64,000 nt of DNA, from positions 1 through 64,000 of the forward strand of contig CALXXN010000001.1 in the NCBI GenBank assembly GCA_944392695.1, written 5' to 3'. The first letter of the stretch is position 1; each line of letters begins with the position of its first letter. A program made the translations under genes and the position numbers. The notes beneath the pieces are model-generated. The model had not been told where the DNA came from. It searched no databases and saw only the letters and a list, made by a program, of their open reading frames with translations. Positions 24,341 through 34,399 of the stretch are shown here, one piece after another. Source of the DNA: an uncultured Spirochaetales bacterium (lineage in GTDB: Bacteria; Spirochaetota; Spirochaetia; Sphaerochaetales; Sphaerochaetaceae).

Positions 24341-26577
24341 TCCTCAACCTCCGCTTGAGTGGCTTTCTTCACGCGGATCACACGGCGTGTCGTCTGGATC
24401 TTCGCCTTATGGCGGATAAGGAAGCACTTGTGGATCCTCATGTCGCGTTCGAAGTCGCGTCCGATCGTCTGCTCGGTGATGTCCTCGACAGCGTACTTGT
24501 CGATGACGGATGGATCCATCGAGAAGCGGCGGAAGTTGCAACTGAAGATCATCACTCCATCGTTCTCAAGGTGCATCATGGCTGCATCAATCAGCTTCAC
24601 GTGGTCCCTCTGGACATCGAAGCTGGCCCTGTCCTTGCTGTTCGACCAGGTCGGAGGATCGCAGAAGATCAGGTCATAGCGGTCGAAGCTGTCCCAGAGG
24701 TAGTCCATGACATCGCTCCTGTAGAAGAAGTTGCCGATGTCTGTCGACCAGCCATTGATCCTGAAGTTCTCCATGGCCCAGTCGAGGTAGGTGGAAGAGC
24801 TGTCCACACTCGTAGTACTGAGGGCGCCGCCCTTGACTGCGTTCAGCGAGGCTGTCGCAGTGTAGCAGAAGAGGTTCAGGAAGCGCTTGCCATCGCTGTG
24901 CTCCTGGATCCACTTCCTGATTGGCCTGTGGTCAAGGAATATGCCTGTGTCGAGGTAGTCTGTGAAGTTCACCAAGACCTTCAGCCCATTCTCATTGACG
25001 ACATGGAAGCGGTTTTTCGAAGCCAGGCGCTTGTACTGGGAGGCGCCTTTCTGGCTCTTGCGCTGCTTGATGTGGATATCGTCGGCATCGATGCCCGTCG
25101 CCCTTTCTGTTGCAAGTACGAGTTCTTCAAGGCGCCTCGCGGCATCTTCCGCAGGGATGGTCGAGGGGGCCGCATACTCCGAGAGGACGATGTGGCGTCC
25201 TTCGTAGATGTCGATCGCCGCACTGTATTCTGGCATGTCGGCATCATAGATCCTGTAGCAACTGACACCCTCTGCCTCCATCGCGGGACGGATCGCATCC
25301 AGGTTCTTGACAAGGCGGTTGTAAGCCATCTGCGCCCCAGCCGAGAGGGGTTGGGACATGCGCTCCGCCTTGCGTTGCATGGCGCGCTCGATGATCGCCT
25401 GCTTCTCCTCATCAGTGTAGACCTGGTAGTGGGCCAGCTGGCACTGAATCGGACCGTTGAAGAGGGCGTTGGTGCGCTGTGGTTTCATATCGATGTTGGA
25501 CAGGAGCGCGCTGTCCCCACAGAGTATGGAGACCTGCCAGCCCTTGAACTTGTCTTGCATGACCTCTCCGATCCTGGAGTAGAGCTTGGCGAGGTCTGCC
25601 ATGTCCATCCTCATGCCATAGGGCGGGTCTGTGACGATGAAGCCACTCTCCTTGCCGACCTCATCCTCTGTGATGCTTGTGAAGTCCTTCACGGAGAACT
25701 CGATAAGGTCGTAGACATTGGCCTTCAAGGCTGCGGCCTTGGCCATCTCGACATTCTGCCTGTTGATGTCTGAGGCGAGGATGCGGATCTTGCGGTCCCT
25801 TGCGGCTTCAGCGGCATCGCCAAGCTCGTCGAGGACATGGTTGTATGTGTCGACATCGAAACCAGGCAGGCTCTCAAAGGCATAAGGGACCTTCCTCATC
25901 AAGCCCGGTGCGATACCAGCTGCTATCAAGGCAGCCTCGACAGGAATCGTCCCCAGTCCGCAGAATGGATCCATCAGGATGCCTGGCTCACCATCCTGGA
26001 CGGTCTTGTACCAAGGACTGCGCATCAGGACGGCGCTTGCGAGGTTCTCCTTCATCACCGCATCAGCAACCCCTGTCCTGTAGCCCCGCTTGTGCAGGCC
26101 CTCTCCGGAGAAGTCGACATAGATGATGACACGTTCCCTCCTTATATGAAGGTGGAAGGTGATGTCAGGGTGCTCTGTGGAGACATCAGGGCGCTGGCCG
26201 TCCCAGACACCCTTGAGATGGTCGACGATGGCGTCTTTCAGCCTGAGTGCGGCGAAGTGGCTGTTCTTCAGCCAGTTCGCTCCTTGGACTGTCTGGGTGA
26301 CCTGGAAGGTCTGCCCTGGCTTCAACCATTTCTCCCATTCGAAGCCGATCGAGGATTCGTAGAGCTTGTCCGCTGAGTCGATGTCCTCATCCCAGCACAG
26401 CGCCATGAGGACGCGTGTGGAGATACGTGTGGACATCGTGAAACGGTAGCCGACCTCGAGTGGACCGGAGAACTGCACACCTGCCGAGGTCAGCTTGGCC
26501 TGGGTGGCTCCTGCGGCCTGGGCTTCAGCGAGTACTAGGTCACCTTGGTTCAGGGCTGATTGTGCGAAGAAGATCAT
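24337..26577 (-). CDS. rlmL: Bifunctional 23S rRNA methyltransferase RlmKL
   Basis: In E. coli this enzyme makes m2G2445 and m7G2069 in 23S rRNA. The 746 residues (E. coli 702) contain, in order, a THUMP domain (about 40-150), the RlmL methyltransferase with MDPFCGLGTIPVEAA near 210 and VTDPPYGMR near 315, and the RlmK half with LNLFCYTATASL near 600 and FCDPPTWSNSK near 660. Both SAM-binding sites and both N/D-PP-Y/T catalytic motifs are intact. The start overlaps the hslO stop by four bases (ATGA), and its end overlaps the next start in the same way. Confidence 0.93.
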   Translation of the reverse strand: MIFFAQSALNQGDLVLAEAQAAGATQAKLTSAGVQFSGPLEVGYRFTMSTRISTRVLMALCWDEDIDSADKLYESSIGFEWEKWLKPGQTFQVTQTVQGANWLKNSHFAALRLKDAIVDHLKGVWDGQRPDVSTEHPDITFHLHIRRERVIIYVDFSGEGLHKRGYRTGVADAVMKENLASAVLMRSPWYKTVQDGEPGILMDPFCGLGTIPVEAALIAAGIAPGLMRKVPYAFESLPGFDVDTYNHVLDELGDAAEAARDRKIRILASDINRQNVEMAKAAALKANVYDLIEFSVKDFTSITEDEVGKESGFIVTDPPYGMRMDMADLAKLYSRIGEVMQDKFKGWQVSILCGDSALLSNIDMKPQRTNALFNGPIQCQLAHYQVYTDEEKQAIIERAMQRKAERMSQPLSAGAQMAYNRLVKNLDAIRPAMEAEGVSCYRIYDADMPEYSAAIDIYEGRHIVLSEYAAPSTIPAEDAARRLEELVLATERATGIDADDIHIKQRKSQKGASQYKRLASKNRFHVVNENGLKVLVNFTDYLDTGIFLDHRPIRKWIQEHSDGKRFLNLFCYTATASLNAVKGGALSTTSVDSSSTYLDWAMENFRINGWSTDIGNFFYRSDVMDYLWDSFDRYDLIFCDPPTWSNSKDRASFDVQRDHVKLIDAAMMHLENDGVMIFSCNFRRFSMDPSVIDKYAVEDITEQTIGRDFERDMRIHKCFLIRHKAKIQTTRRVIRVKKATQAEVEE

Positions 26578-27509
26578 TTTGCCACCTCCTGCTTGAAGAC
26601 CTCCTCCAGCTCATCACGGGAGAAGGAGTATATGGTGCCACAGTTGAAGCATTCGAGTTCCAAGGGGAAGGAACCGGCCAGGATCCCCTGTTTTTCATTT
26701 GCAGGCAGCTTTGCCAGATAATCCAGGAAGTGCTGCCTGGTACAGGGGCAGGAGAATGCGACGAAGGATGATGAGAGGTGTTCGACGCCGAAATCAGCGA
26801 ACTCCTTCTCAACATATTCCTTGTTCGTCATTCCTTCCGATATCGCCTTGCCAAGGTCGCTGAGCGAGGATGCCTTCTCCTGAAGCTTCGTCAGCAGCTC
26901 CTCGCTGCAGCCCGGCATGGCCTGGATGAAGAGTCCTCCAGCCCCTGTGACATTCCCGCTCCTGTCGAAGTGCGGGCAGATGTAGAAGAGAGTTGCTGTC
27001 TGCTCGCTCTCCTGGAAGTAGAGCGCCAGGTCCTTGGCTATGTTGCCGTACTGCATCATGATGGTGCCTGTCACAGGCTCCTTCGCTCCTTCAAGGATGC
27101 GGCTGACACTCAGGAAGCCCGGTCCGAAGAGAGGGGAGGTGTCCAAGCTCTCGAGTGGCTTGTCGAGTTTTATAGGGTTCTCAAGAAGGTATCCCCTCAC
27201 GGCACCTATGGCCCAGGCCTCGATGCTGAGGCCTTTGATGGGACCTCCGCATTCTATCTGGAGCAGGACCCTGTCATCGCCTTTGATGGTTGATGAGAGC
27301 AGCAGTCCTGCGATGTAGGCCTGTCCAAGCACATAGGTCTCAAGAAGGCCTGTGCGGTGGTTGGCCTTCATCTGGTTCACGATGTGTGTGGCGCTCACGC
27401 AGGTGAGCCTCACCTGTCCGCCGGAGAGGAGGAAGACGTCCTTCGAGTCATCCTCAAGCCCAGCCAGGTGTTTCCTCAGTTCTTCACTGTCTATCAAGGA
27501 TTTGATCAT
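26574..27509 (-). CDS. hslO: Redox-switched chaperone Hsp33
   Basis: Hsp33 is activated by oxidants through release of zinc from four cysteines and then holds unfolding proteins. The 311-residue protein has the family N-terminal domain (LGQAYIAGLLLSSTIKGDDRVLLQI). It also has the zinc site as C-x-C (FSCPCTRQ, near 255) and C-x2-C (ECFNCGTIYSFS, near 288), so the switch is complete. It is the first gene of the hslO-rlmKL-barrel operon. TATATC about 12 bases before the ATG may be its -10. Confidence 0.93.
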   Translation of the reverse strand: MIKSLIDSEELRKHLAGLEDDSKDVFLLSGGQVRLTCVSATHIVNQMKANHRTGLLETYVLGQAYIAGLLLSSTIKGDDRVLLQIECGGPIKGLSIEAWAIGAVRGYLLENPIKLDKPLESLDTSPLFGPGFLSVSRILEGAKEPVTGTIMMQYGNIAKDLALYFQESEQTATLFYICPHFDRSGNVTGAGGLFIQAMPGCSEELLTKLQEKASSLSDLGKAISEGMTNKEYVEKEFADFGVEHLSSSFVAFSCPCTRQHFLDYLAKLPANEKQGILAGSFPLELECFNCGTIYSFSRDELEEVFKQEVAK

Positions 27510-27563
27510 TGCGCTGGCAATGATATATAAACAAATGGATTTGAGGAAGAGCGCTTGATATGG

Positions 27564-27592
27564 AAAGGGGAGGCGTCCATGCCTCCCCCTTT
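27564..27592 (-). terminator. Hairpin after ftsH
   Basis: AAAGGGGAGGC and GCCTCCCCCTTT form a GC-rich stem with one bulge just beyond the ftsH stop. The T-run on the minus strand is short. Confidence 0.6.
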
Positions 27593-27609
27593 GATGCCAT
27601 GTGTTTTGA

Positions 27610-29604
27610 TCAGGCTTCGATCTCGTGGATCACGAGTTCGTCTGCCATCTTCTTGAACTCGTCGCCATCCACGACTTCGTCTGCGAGCAGCTTCTTGGCG
27701 ATTGTATCGAGCGCCTTCCAGTTGCGCTTGAGGTTGCCAAGCACCTTCTCATAACGCTTGCTGATGACTGCCTCGCATTCCTCATCGATGTATCTCTGCG
27801 TGTCCTCCGAGTAGTTGCGGTTGCCACCGACTCCATCGATGCCACTGTCCTGGCGTGGGAGCGTCATGTTCCTGAAACGCTCTGACATGCCGTACTCGCA
27901 GATCATCTTGCGGACCTGGTCGGATGCGCGCTGGATGTCATTCGAGGCACCTGTGGAGATGCTGTTGAAGGTCACCTCTTCAGCGGCACGTCCACCAAGA
28001 AGGACATCGACGTTCCCAAGGAGCTCCTCCTCAGAGAGCAGGAAGCGGTCCTCTGTCGGGTATTGCAACGTGTAGCCGAGGGCTCCGAAACCACGAGGCA
28101 CGATGCTGATCTTGCTGACAGGGGAAGAGCCCTTGGTCAGGTAGGCTGTCAAGGCGTGGCCTGTCTCATGGTAAGCGACGCGTGTGCGCTCGGCCTCGTT
28201 CATCACGCGTCCCTTGCGCTCTAGTCCTGCGATCGACTTCTCAATGGCTTCCTCGAAGTCGGCTTGGACGACCTTCTCACGGCCGGCCCTGACCGCGAGG
28301 AGGGCGGCTTCGTTGCATATGTTTGCAAGATCGGCACCGGCAAGTCCTGCAGAGGCCTGGGCGATCTTCCTCAGGTCGACCGAGTTGTCCATCTTGAGGT
28401 TCTTCGAGTGGATTTTCAAAATCGCGAGGCGTCCCTCGAGGTCTGGCTTGTCAACCAGGACCTGGCGGTCGAAGCGGCCTGGGCGGAGCAGGGCGGGGTC
28501 GAGGATCTCGGCCCTGTTCGTCGCGGCCAGGACGATGACACCGCTGCGTGAGTCGAAACCGTCCATCTCGACAAGCATCTGGTTAAGCGTCTGCTCACGC
28601 TCATCATTGCCTCCGATGCCTGCTGATGACCTCTGGCGTCCGATGGCGTCGATCTCATCGATGAAGATGATGCACGGGGCCTTCTCCCTTGCCTGCTTGA
28701 AGAGGTCACGGACCCTTGCGGCACCGACGCCAACGAACATCTCGACGAAGTCAGCGCCTGACATCTTGAAGAAGGGCACTCCTGCCTCACCTGCGACAGC
28801 CCGTGCCAGGAGCGTCTTACCAGTTCCTGGAGGGCCTACGAGCAACACACCCTTGGGGATCTTCGCACCTATCTTCGTGTACTTTTCCTTGTTTTTGAGG
28901 AAGTCGACGATCTCTTCGAGCTCTTGCTTGCTCTCATCGCAGCCTGCTACATCGGAGAACTTGACCCCGGTGTCACCTTCGGCGACGATCTGGCTCTTGT
29001 TCTGGTTGAAGCTCATCACTCCGTTGCCTGTGCTGTTCAACCTCTTCGCCATCCAGCGGAAGAGGAAGATGAATATGATCAGCGGCAGGAAGGCCGAGAG
29101 CAGCGAGAGTATGATCGATGGCTGGCTTGGAGCCGTGGCATAATACTCGACGCCCATCTCATCCAGCAGGGGCACGAAGGAAGGATCGTCGATGATGTAG
29201 GTCGCATAGGGGATGATCTTCGAGGTGTCGACCTGCCAAGGCAGTTCCTTGTTGGCCGCGTATTCCTTTATGATCTGCGCGGCATCATCCTGTGTCATCG
29301 AGTAGCCGATATACTGCGTGTCAGTGAAGGCGACCTGCTGGATCTGCCCATCCTGGATCATCTGCTTGAACCTGCTGTACTCAACCTCGACCGGCTCCAT
29401 GTGTGGTGAGAAGAGCCAGTTGTTGAAGAGTATGATCAGCACGATCATGACGATGAAGTAGATGATTGAGAATGACCACTTCTTCCTGGTGTTCGGGTTC
29501 ATGCCGCCTGTGTCATTATTATGGATGCCAGGGCGTGGTCCCTGTTCATCCTTCTTCCTCGTCTCAATGACGAGGTTCTTGTCATCTTTATCAGTGGAAC
29601 TCAT
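27610..29604 (-). CDS. ftsH: ATP-dependent zinc metalloprotease FtsH
   Basis: FtsH pulls misfolded membrane and short-lived cytoplasmic proteins into a zinc protease. The start is ATG 29604, with GGGAG five bases upstream; the frame extends to 29661 without support. The 664-residue protein has two membrane helices (about 43-65 and 162-184) around a periplasmic domain. The AAA+ module has GPPGTGKT (257-264) and FIDEIDAIG, the second region of homology is [18 protein letters not shown], and the zinc motif is HETGH (479-483). It stands as a single gene with a hairpin behind it; the usual tilS and hpt neighbours are absent. Confidence 0.97.
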   Translation of the reverse strand: MSSTDKDDKNLVIETRKKDEQGPRPGIHNNDTGGMNPNTRKKWSFSIIYFIVMIVLIILFNNWLFSPHMEPVEVEYSRFKQMIQDGQIQQVAFTDTQYIGYSMTQDDAAQIIKEYAANKELPWQVDTSKIIPYATYIIDDPSFVPLLDEMGVEYYATAPSQPSIILSLLSAFLPLIIFIFLFRWMAKRLNSTGNGVMSFNQNKSQIVAEGDTGVKFSDVAGCDESKQELEEIVDFLKNKEKYTKIGAKIPKGVLLVGPPGTGKTLLARAVAGEAGVPFFKMSGADFVEMFVGVGAARVRDLFKQAREKAPCIIFIDEIDAIGRQRSSAGIGGNDEREQTLNQMLVEMDGFDSRSGVIVLAATNRAEILDPALLRPGRFDRQVLVDKPDLEGRLAILKIHSKNLKMDNSVDLRKIAQASAGLAGADLANICNEAALLAVRAGREKVVQADFEEAIEKSIAGLERKGRVMNEAERTRVAYHETGHALTAYLTKGSSPVSKISIVPRGFGALGYTLQYPTEDRFLLSEEELLGNVDVLLGGRAAEEVTFNSISTGASNDIQRASDQVRKMICEYGMSERFRNMTLPRQDSGIDGVGGNRNYSEDTQRYIDEECEAVISKRYEKVLGNLKRNWKALDTIAKKLLADEVVDGDEFKKMADELVIHEIEA

Positions 29605-29881
29605 TGGTCTCCCTTCCAAATCTTTTTCTTTATGTTGATAAGTTCCAAAAGCTTTGCCCAATCGTCAACTGTCATATTTGAGCATGCCGGCCTCACGGGA
29701 CATGAAGGCCTCCTTCGTCCTTTAGCGATGGTTGGATGTTGACCGGCTGTTGAGGGCTGGTTCATGTTTTTGAAAGGTCTTCATCTCATTATGGTGCCAT
29801 GAAGAGACCTGCAAGCACGGCACACATGTACATCAAAACGTCTGTAAATCACGGGTTCTTCAAAAAAACAGAAAACAACCA
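29605..29881. other. Divergent intergenic region between ftsH and the efflux operon
   Basis: No gene is seen. On the minus strand TTGACG at about 29668-29673 is a possible ftsH -35, but no good -10 lies at the right distance. No CIRCE element or other heat-shock motif is recognised. Confidence 0.4.
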
Positions 29882-29910
29882 TTGTCTCTCCATGACCACA
29901 TGTGTATGTT
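29882..29910 (+). promoter_or_regulatory. Promoter of the efflux operon
   Basis: TTGTCT (29882-29887), 17 bases, TATGTT (29905-29910). The first gene begins 33 bases later behind GGTGGTG. Confidence 0.45.
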
Positions 29911-29943
29911 GTGTGCAGGTTTGTATCTGATTTTGGTGGTGAT

Positions 29944-31368
29944 ATGAAGAAAAATGTATTATTGGCCGCCCTGCTGCTATCAAGCGCAGTCCCTTTGATG
30001 GCGACCCCCTATGCCGAGATCCTGTCAGCGGCCATGGCCAACAGCCCTCAGATGAGGGCCAGTGAGCTGGCCTACCAGAACAGCCAGCTGACACAGCAGC
30101 AGTACAACCTGCCAGACAGTGTCCAGGTGACCGTGTCTACGGGTACTGTCTCAGTACTGCCTGCTGACAACGCCCGTAATCCAATGAATGGACGTGAGAC
30201 TGTCAGCCCTGACTTCTCAATGGCGCCTTCTGTCGAGGTCGTACTTCCCAATGATGGGCAGACGACGATCACAGCCTCGACAGGTCTTGGCTTCGAGTAC
30301 GATGGTAGCGGCTATTATGATTTCACTCCGTCTATCAGTGCAAAGCACACATTCGACCTGACAGGCTGGGACAGTGAGGCTAGTGCCGACCTATCAAGCG
30401 CCAGAGCCTCTTTGCAGAGCGAGCAGGTCTGGCAACGTACCCGGCTCAGTTTTGAGAACCAGGTCCTGACCTCGATCAAGGCCATCCTCCAGGCCGAGCA
30501 GGCCCTTGACCAGGCCCGCTACAACCTGGAAGTCGCTGAGAAGGAGCTCCAGGACAACCTGACGCTTGGCTTGATGAGCGAGGGTTCTGTCAGTTACCAG
30601 CAGGAAGTCAACTCAATCAACCTGCAGAAGGGCAACATCGATGCCATGGAGAAGCAAATAGCTACGGCCCAGGAGCAGTACAAGACCCTGACAGGCCTTG
30701 ATTGGGATGGTGTCGATGAGCTTCCAACCCCCGACCTCACGGTCAACATCCTCCCCACTGGGAACACGACTGTCATCCTGTCCCAGATTGATGTCCAGAT
30801 CGCCGAGCAGGCCCTTGCTGACAAACGCCATGCCGTCAGCCCGTCAGGAATCACGCTGTCTGGTGGTGTGAACGGGACGATCAACAAGAATGACAACAGC
30901 GCAGGTGGAAATGTCGGCTTGTCCTACAATGCCGGCAACTGGTCCGTTGGAACCACTTTCAGCGGATCTTATGACAATTCCGACTTCATTCCATCCCTCA
31001 CTTTTACAGGCAGCTGGTCCAACAAGACCACCAAGCGCTCTGATGAGCTTCAAATCCAGATACTTGAGAATGAAGTCATCAGCGCCCAGAGCGACCTTAC
31101 AGCAGCCCGTACGAGTTATGTGCAGGCGATGCAGGATCTGGCCAACAGGGTGATCAGTCACAACTACACGGTGCAGAACCAGGTGGCGACCGATGCTTAC
31201 AACACAGCCGCCCTGGAGCATCAGAAGCAGCTCTATGAGGCAGGGCTGTGCAGCGCGGATGATGTGCGCCAGGCTGAGAAGACGATTGAATGGGCCTCAT
31301 ATGACAACATGATCAACACTGTTGATGGGCTTTTGCTGCAGAATGAGATCCAGCAGCAGAACATATGA
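29944..31368 (+). CDS. TolC-like outer-membrane efflux protein
   Basis: This is the outer-membrane and periplasmic tunnel of a tripartite pump. The 474-residue protein has a signal peptide (KKNVLLAALLLSSAVPLMA) and two OEP-type helical repeats. The first includes ILQAEQALDQARYNLEVAEKEL, and the second includes LENEVISAQSDLTAARTSYVQAMQDL and the closing ALEHQKQLYEAGLCSADDVRQAEKTI. Between them lie beta-rich segments. The start is ATG 29944, which opens the signal peptide. The next three genes encode the fusion protein, ATPase and permease of an ABC-type pump, so this is its exit duct. Substrate unknown. Confidence 0.85.
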   Translation: MKKNVLLAALLLSSAVPLMATPYAEILSAAMANSPQMRASELAYQNSQLTQQQYNLPDSVQVTVSTGTVSVLPADNARNPMNGRETVSPDFSMAPSVEVVLPNDGQTTITASTGLGFEYDGSGYYDFTPSISAKHTFDLTGWDSEASADLSSARASLQSEQVWQRTRLSFENQVLTSIKAILQAEQALDQARYNLEVAEKELQDNLTLGLMSEGSVSYQQEVNSINLQKGNIDAMEKQIATAQEQYKTLTGLDWDGVDELPTPDLTVNILPTGNTTVILSQIDVQIAEQALADKRHAVSPSGITLSGGVNGTINKNDNSAGGNVGLSYNAGNWSVGTTFSGSYDNSDFIPSLTFTGSWSNKTTKRSDELQIQILENEVISAQSDLTAARTSYVQAMQDLANRVISHNYTVQNQVATDAYNTAALEHQKQLYEAGLCSADDVRQAEKTIEWASYDNMINTVDGLLLQNEIQQQNI

Positions 31369-31390
31369 TTGAACTGAAAGGAAGAGAGTC

Positions 31391-32515
31391 ATGAGTGACA
31401 AGAACGACATCAAGATAGAAGACGAGAAGGTCCTATCAGAGAGCGAGAAGCGTGAACAGGAGCTCCGTGAGCAGGCCAAGGCCAACAAGAGGCGCAAGAG
31501 GATCCGCAAGATCATCATCTGGCTGGTCGTCATCGCCATCATCGTCCTGGTCGGCAACTGGTATTTGAACCTCCGTGCGACGATGCAGGCCCAGCAACAG
31601 GCCGCATTGAATTCAAGCACCCGTGTCGAAGTGCAGGTGACGCAGGATGTCTACACTGCGACGATCGACCTTTCTGGCTATGTCGAGGCCTATGACATAC
31701 AGGAAGCCAGGTTCCGTGCGACAGGTCCTGTGACAAGTGTCAATGTCGAGGAGGGCGACAGCGTCAAGAAGGGCGATGTCCTGGCCTCGATTGACAATAC
31801 GAACCAGACTTATCAGGTCGAGAGCATACGCAACCAGATCCGCCAGGCTGAACTCAATGGGACACCATCCCAGCTTGAACTCCTCAAGCTCCAGCTGACT
31901 ACTGCGGAGAACAACCTCGAATATACCAACCTCGTCGCCAACTTCGATGGCACTGTCGCCAGTGTCAACATCGATGAGGGCGACTACTTCGAAGCTGGTA
32001 CGACGACTGCGGCGATCACGATTGCTGACCTTTCCAAGCTGAAGGCGACTGTCGAGATTGATGAGATCGACATGCAGTATGTGACGCTTGGCCAGACCGC
32101 CTATCTGACCTTCGATTCCCTCCCAGGCCAGACAATCGAGGCGACTGTCTCCTACATCCCGACTCTTGGTACCTACTCATCCCAGGGTATTGGTGTCGTC
32201 GAGGTCGAACTGACCATCGACAACCCACCTGCCTCACTGAAGCCTGGCTACAGCTTCGAGGGTACGATCGCCAGCGAGGGTGATGTCGAGATGATGCTTG
32301 TCCCGCAGGCCGCAGTCACGACAGGCCGTGGCGGCTTGACTACGGTCGAGCGCTTGAACGCTGATGGAAGCACAGAGACTGTCCCTGTCTCCGTAAAGTA
32401 CCTCGGAGAGGGCTTTACACAGCTCCTGTCAGGTAATCTTTCCGTTGGAGATACACTGGTATACGAACGCAGCAACAGCAGCATGGGCATGATGATGGGC
32501 GGAGGCCCTAGGTGA
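31391..32515 (+). CDS. Periplasmic membrane-fusion protein (MacA-like)
   Basis: The 374-residue protein has a charged cytoplasmic start rich in Lys/Glu/Arg and one membrane helix at about residues 40-60 (IIIWLVVIAIIVLVGNWYL). A biotinyl-lipoyl-like domain is split around a short hairpin (VTSVNVEEGDSVKKGDVLASIDN, then GTVASVNIDEGDYFEAGTTTAAI), followed by the beta-barrel and membrane-proximal domains. It bridges the ABC permease to the TolC-like channel. The C-terminus ends in a Met/Gly-rich tail (GMMMGGGPR), seen in some MacA relatives. AAGGAAGAG precedes the ATG. Its stop overlaps the next start by one base. Confidence 0.87.
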   Translation: MSDKNDIKIEDEKVLSESEKREQELREQAKANKRRKRIRKIIIWLVVIAIIVLVGNWYLNLRATMQAQQQAALNSSTRVEVQVTQDVYTATIDLSGYVEAYDIQEARFRATGPVTSVNVEEGDSVKKGDVLASIDNTNQTYQVESIRNQIRQAELNGTPSQLELLKLQLTTAENNLEYTNLVANFDGTVASVNIDEGDYFEAGTTTAAITIADLSKLKATVEIDEIDMQYVTLGQTAYLTFDSLPGQTIEATVSYIPTLGTYSSQGIGVVEVELTIDNPPASLKPGYSFEGTIASEGDVEMMLVPQAAVTTGRGGLTTVERLNADGSTETVPVSVKYLGEGFTQLLSGNLSVGDTLVYERSNSSMGMMMGGGPR

Positions 32516-33198
32516 TGGACAACGTCATAGAACTGGTGAACGTGCGCCGCTACTACCTGGTGGGGGACTTCTGCGTCAAGGCCCTTGATGGGGTGTCTGT
32601 GAACATACGCCGTGGTTCATTCACAGCGATCATGGGCCCTTCCGGCTCTGGCAAGAGCACGATGATGAACCTCATCGGCTGCCTTGACACACCAACCAGC
32701 GGCTTCATCAGGATAGACGGCGAGTACACGAACAACCTGTCTGAGAAGGAACTTGCCAGCCTTCGCAACCGCAAGGTCGGCTTCGTCTTCCAGCAGTTCA
32801 ACCTCCTGGGCAAGCAGAACGCGCTTGAGAATGTCATGACACCACTGCTCTATGCCGGTGTCAAAGGTCATGAGAGGCGTGAGAGGGCTGAGGCCCTGCT
32901 TGAACGTGTTGGCCTGAAGGACAGGATGAAGCACCTGCCAAGCGAGCTGTCAGGTGGTCAGAAACAGCGCGTCGCCATCGCACGCGCCTTGGTCAACAAC
33001 CCATCCATTCTTTTGGCTGACGAGCCTACAGGGGCCTTGGACAGCCGGACTGGTGAGCAGATCATGGAACTCTTCCAGGATTTGAACGACGAAGGCAGGA
33101 CCGTGGTGTTCGTCACTCATGACAGGGGACTTGGAATGCGTTGCCGCGAACAGGTCTACATCCATGATGGCAAGATCGTGGAGGGGTACGAGAGATGA
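32515..33198 (+). CDS. ABC transporter ATPase of the MacB/LolD type
   Basis: The 227-residue ATPase contains Walker A GPSGSGKST near residue 40, Q-loop FVFQQFNLL, signature LSGGQKQRVAIARAL and Walker B ILLADEPTGALD, the last being typical of the MacB/LolD/FtsE group. The histidine switch is FVTHD. The start is ATG 32515, 8 bases after GGAGG; a GTG directly before it is also in frame. It powers the permease encoded next with a 4-base overlap. In MacB these two parts are fused; here they are separate genes. Confidence 0.92.
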   Translation: MDNVIELVNVRRYYLVGDFCVKALDGVSVNIRRGSFTAIMGPSGSGKSTMMNLIGCLDTPTSGFIRIDGEYTNNLSEKELASLRNRKVGFVFQQFNLLGKQNALENVMTPLLYAGVKGHERRERAEALLERVGLKDRMKHLPSELSGGQKQRVAIARALVNNPSILLADEPTGALDSRTGEQIMELFQDLNDEGRTVVFVTHDRGLGMRCREQVYIHDGKIVEGYER

Positions 33199-34376
33199 TC
33201 TGGGAGAACATAAAGATCGCCATAACCAGCATGGTGCACAACAAGTTGCGCACCTTGCTCTCACTCTTGGGCATCATCATCGGTGTCGGATCCGTCGTCG
33301 CCATCCTCAACCTTGGACAGTCGGTCAGTGAGTCGATTAATGAGAGCATGCAGATTGGTGGCATCGACATGGTCAACATCTTCCCGACAGGTTCAGCACG
33401 TGAGCTGAATGTCTTTGATGAGCAGTTCGGTGACACGCTCATGCGCAATGTCGAGGGGATCGAGTCCGTCCTTCCAGCCGCCAGCTCGTCGACAAGGATC
33501 CGCAGTGGACAGGAGATCCTGAGCGTGACAATCGGCGGTGTCACATCGAACTTCTTCGATGTCAACTCTGCTGAACTGCTGTATGGTGAATACTTCTCCG
33601 CGAACGACAACATAAACCGCCGCCAGGTCGTCGTCCTCGGCAAGGATGTAGCAGATGAGCTCTTCCCAGTAGGCAATGCGGTTGGTTCCTATGTGTCTAT
33701 TTTCCGCCAGTCTTCAAGACGCTACCTGGTCGTGGGTGTCCTTGATGAGAAGGATGCGACACTTGGGACAAGCTTCAACAACAGTGTGTTCATACCGTTG
33801 AACACCTATGACCAGCGTTTCCGCAGGGTATCGACACTATCGAGCTACACCTGCAAGGTCGCAGATGGTTACAATCCGACGGCGGTGGCAGACGAGGTCG
33901 AAGCCTATCTGAATGAGATTGTCGGTTCGGATTACTTCACCGTATTCAGTGCTGCAAGCCTTGTCGACATGGCCAACCAGGTCACGAGCACCTTTTCGAG
34001 CTTCCTCGCCGCAATCGCAGCGATTTCGCTCCTGGTCGGAGGCATCGGCATCATGAACATCATGCTTGTCTCGGTTGCCGAGAGGACACGTGAGATTGGT
34101 ATACGCAAGGCCCTCGGTGCAAGCCCCAGGGTGATCATGATGCAGTTCCTGATCGAAGCCCTGACACTGACAATCATAGGTGGTGTGATCGGCATCCTTT
34201 TCGGGTCGCTCCTGAGTTATGCTGTTGTCAATGTCGTTGGCTGGCAGTTATATTTCAGCTGGTCCGCCATAGTGATCAGCCTTGGCTTCAGCGCATTCGT
34301 GGGTATCTTTTTCGGATGGTATCCTGCAGCCAAGGCCTCGAAGCTAGACCCGATCGAGGCCCTGAGCTACGAATGA
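33195..34376 (+). CDS. ABC transporter permease of the MacB/FtsX type
   Basis: The 393-residue protein has the MacB topology. One membrane helix lies near the N-terminus (LRTLLSLLGIIIGVGSVVAILNLG), then a periplasmic domain of about 230 residues. Three helices follow at the C-terminus, with the conserved segment VAERTREIGIRKALGASPRVIMMQFLIEAL between them. This class works by mechanotransmission: ATP use in the cytoplasm drives the periplasmic part and pushes substrate through the TolC-like channel. Macrolides, peptides or lipids are possible substrates. The start ATG overlaps the ATPase stop (ATGA). Confidence 0.92.
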   Translation: MIWENIKIAITSMVHNKLRTLLSLLGIIIGVGSVVAILNLGQSVSESINESMQIGGIDMVNIFPTGSARELNVFDEQFGDTLMRNVEGIESVLPAASSSTRIRSGQEILSVTIGGVTSNFFDVNSAELLYGEYFSANDNINRRQVVVLGKDVADELFPVGNAVGSYVSIFRQSSRRYLVVGVLDEKDATLGTSFNNSVFIPLNTYDQRFRRVSTLSSYTCKVADGYNPTAVADEVEAYLNEIVGSDYFTVFSAASLVDMANQVTSTFSSFLAAIAAISLLVGGIGIMNIMLVSVAERTREIGIRKALGASPRVIMMQFLIEALTLTIIGGVIGILFGSLLSYAVVNVVGWQLYFSWSAIVISLGFSAFVGIFFGWYPAAKASKLDPIEALSYE

Positions 34377-34399
34377 TGGCGGTACGCTGAGAGGAAGAC

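Noticed and set aside
24280-25773. 497-codon open frame opposite rlmKL
   Set aside because: It is fully antisense to a conserved, motif-complete gene; long antisense frames are expected at this base composition.
28184-29143. 319-codon open frame opposite ftsH
   Set aside because: Antisense shadow of ftsH; composition rich in Ser/Arg with no domain.
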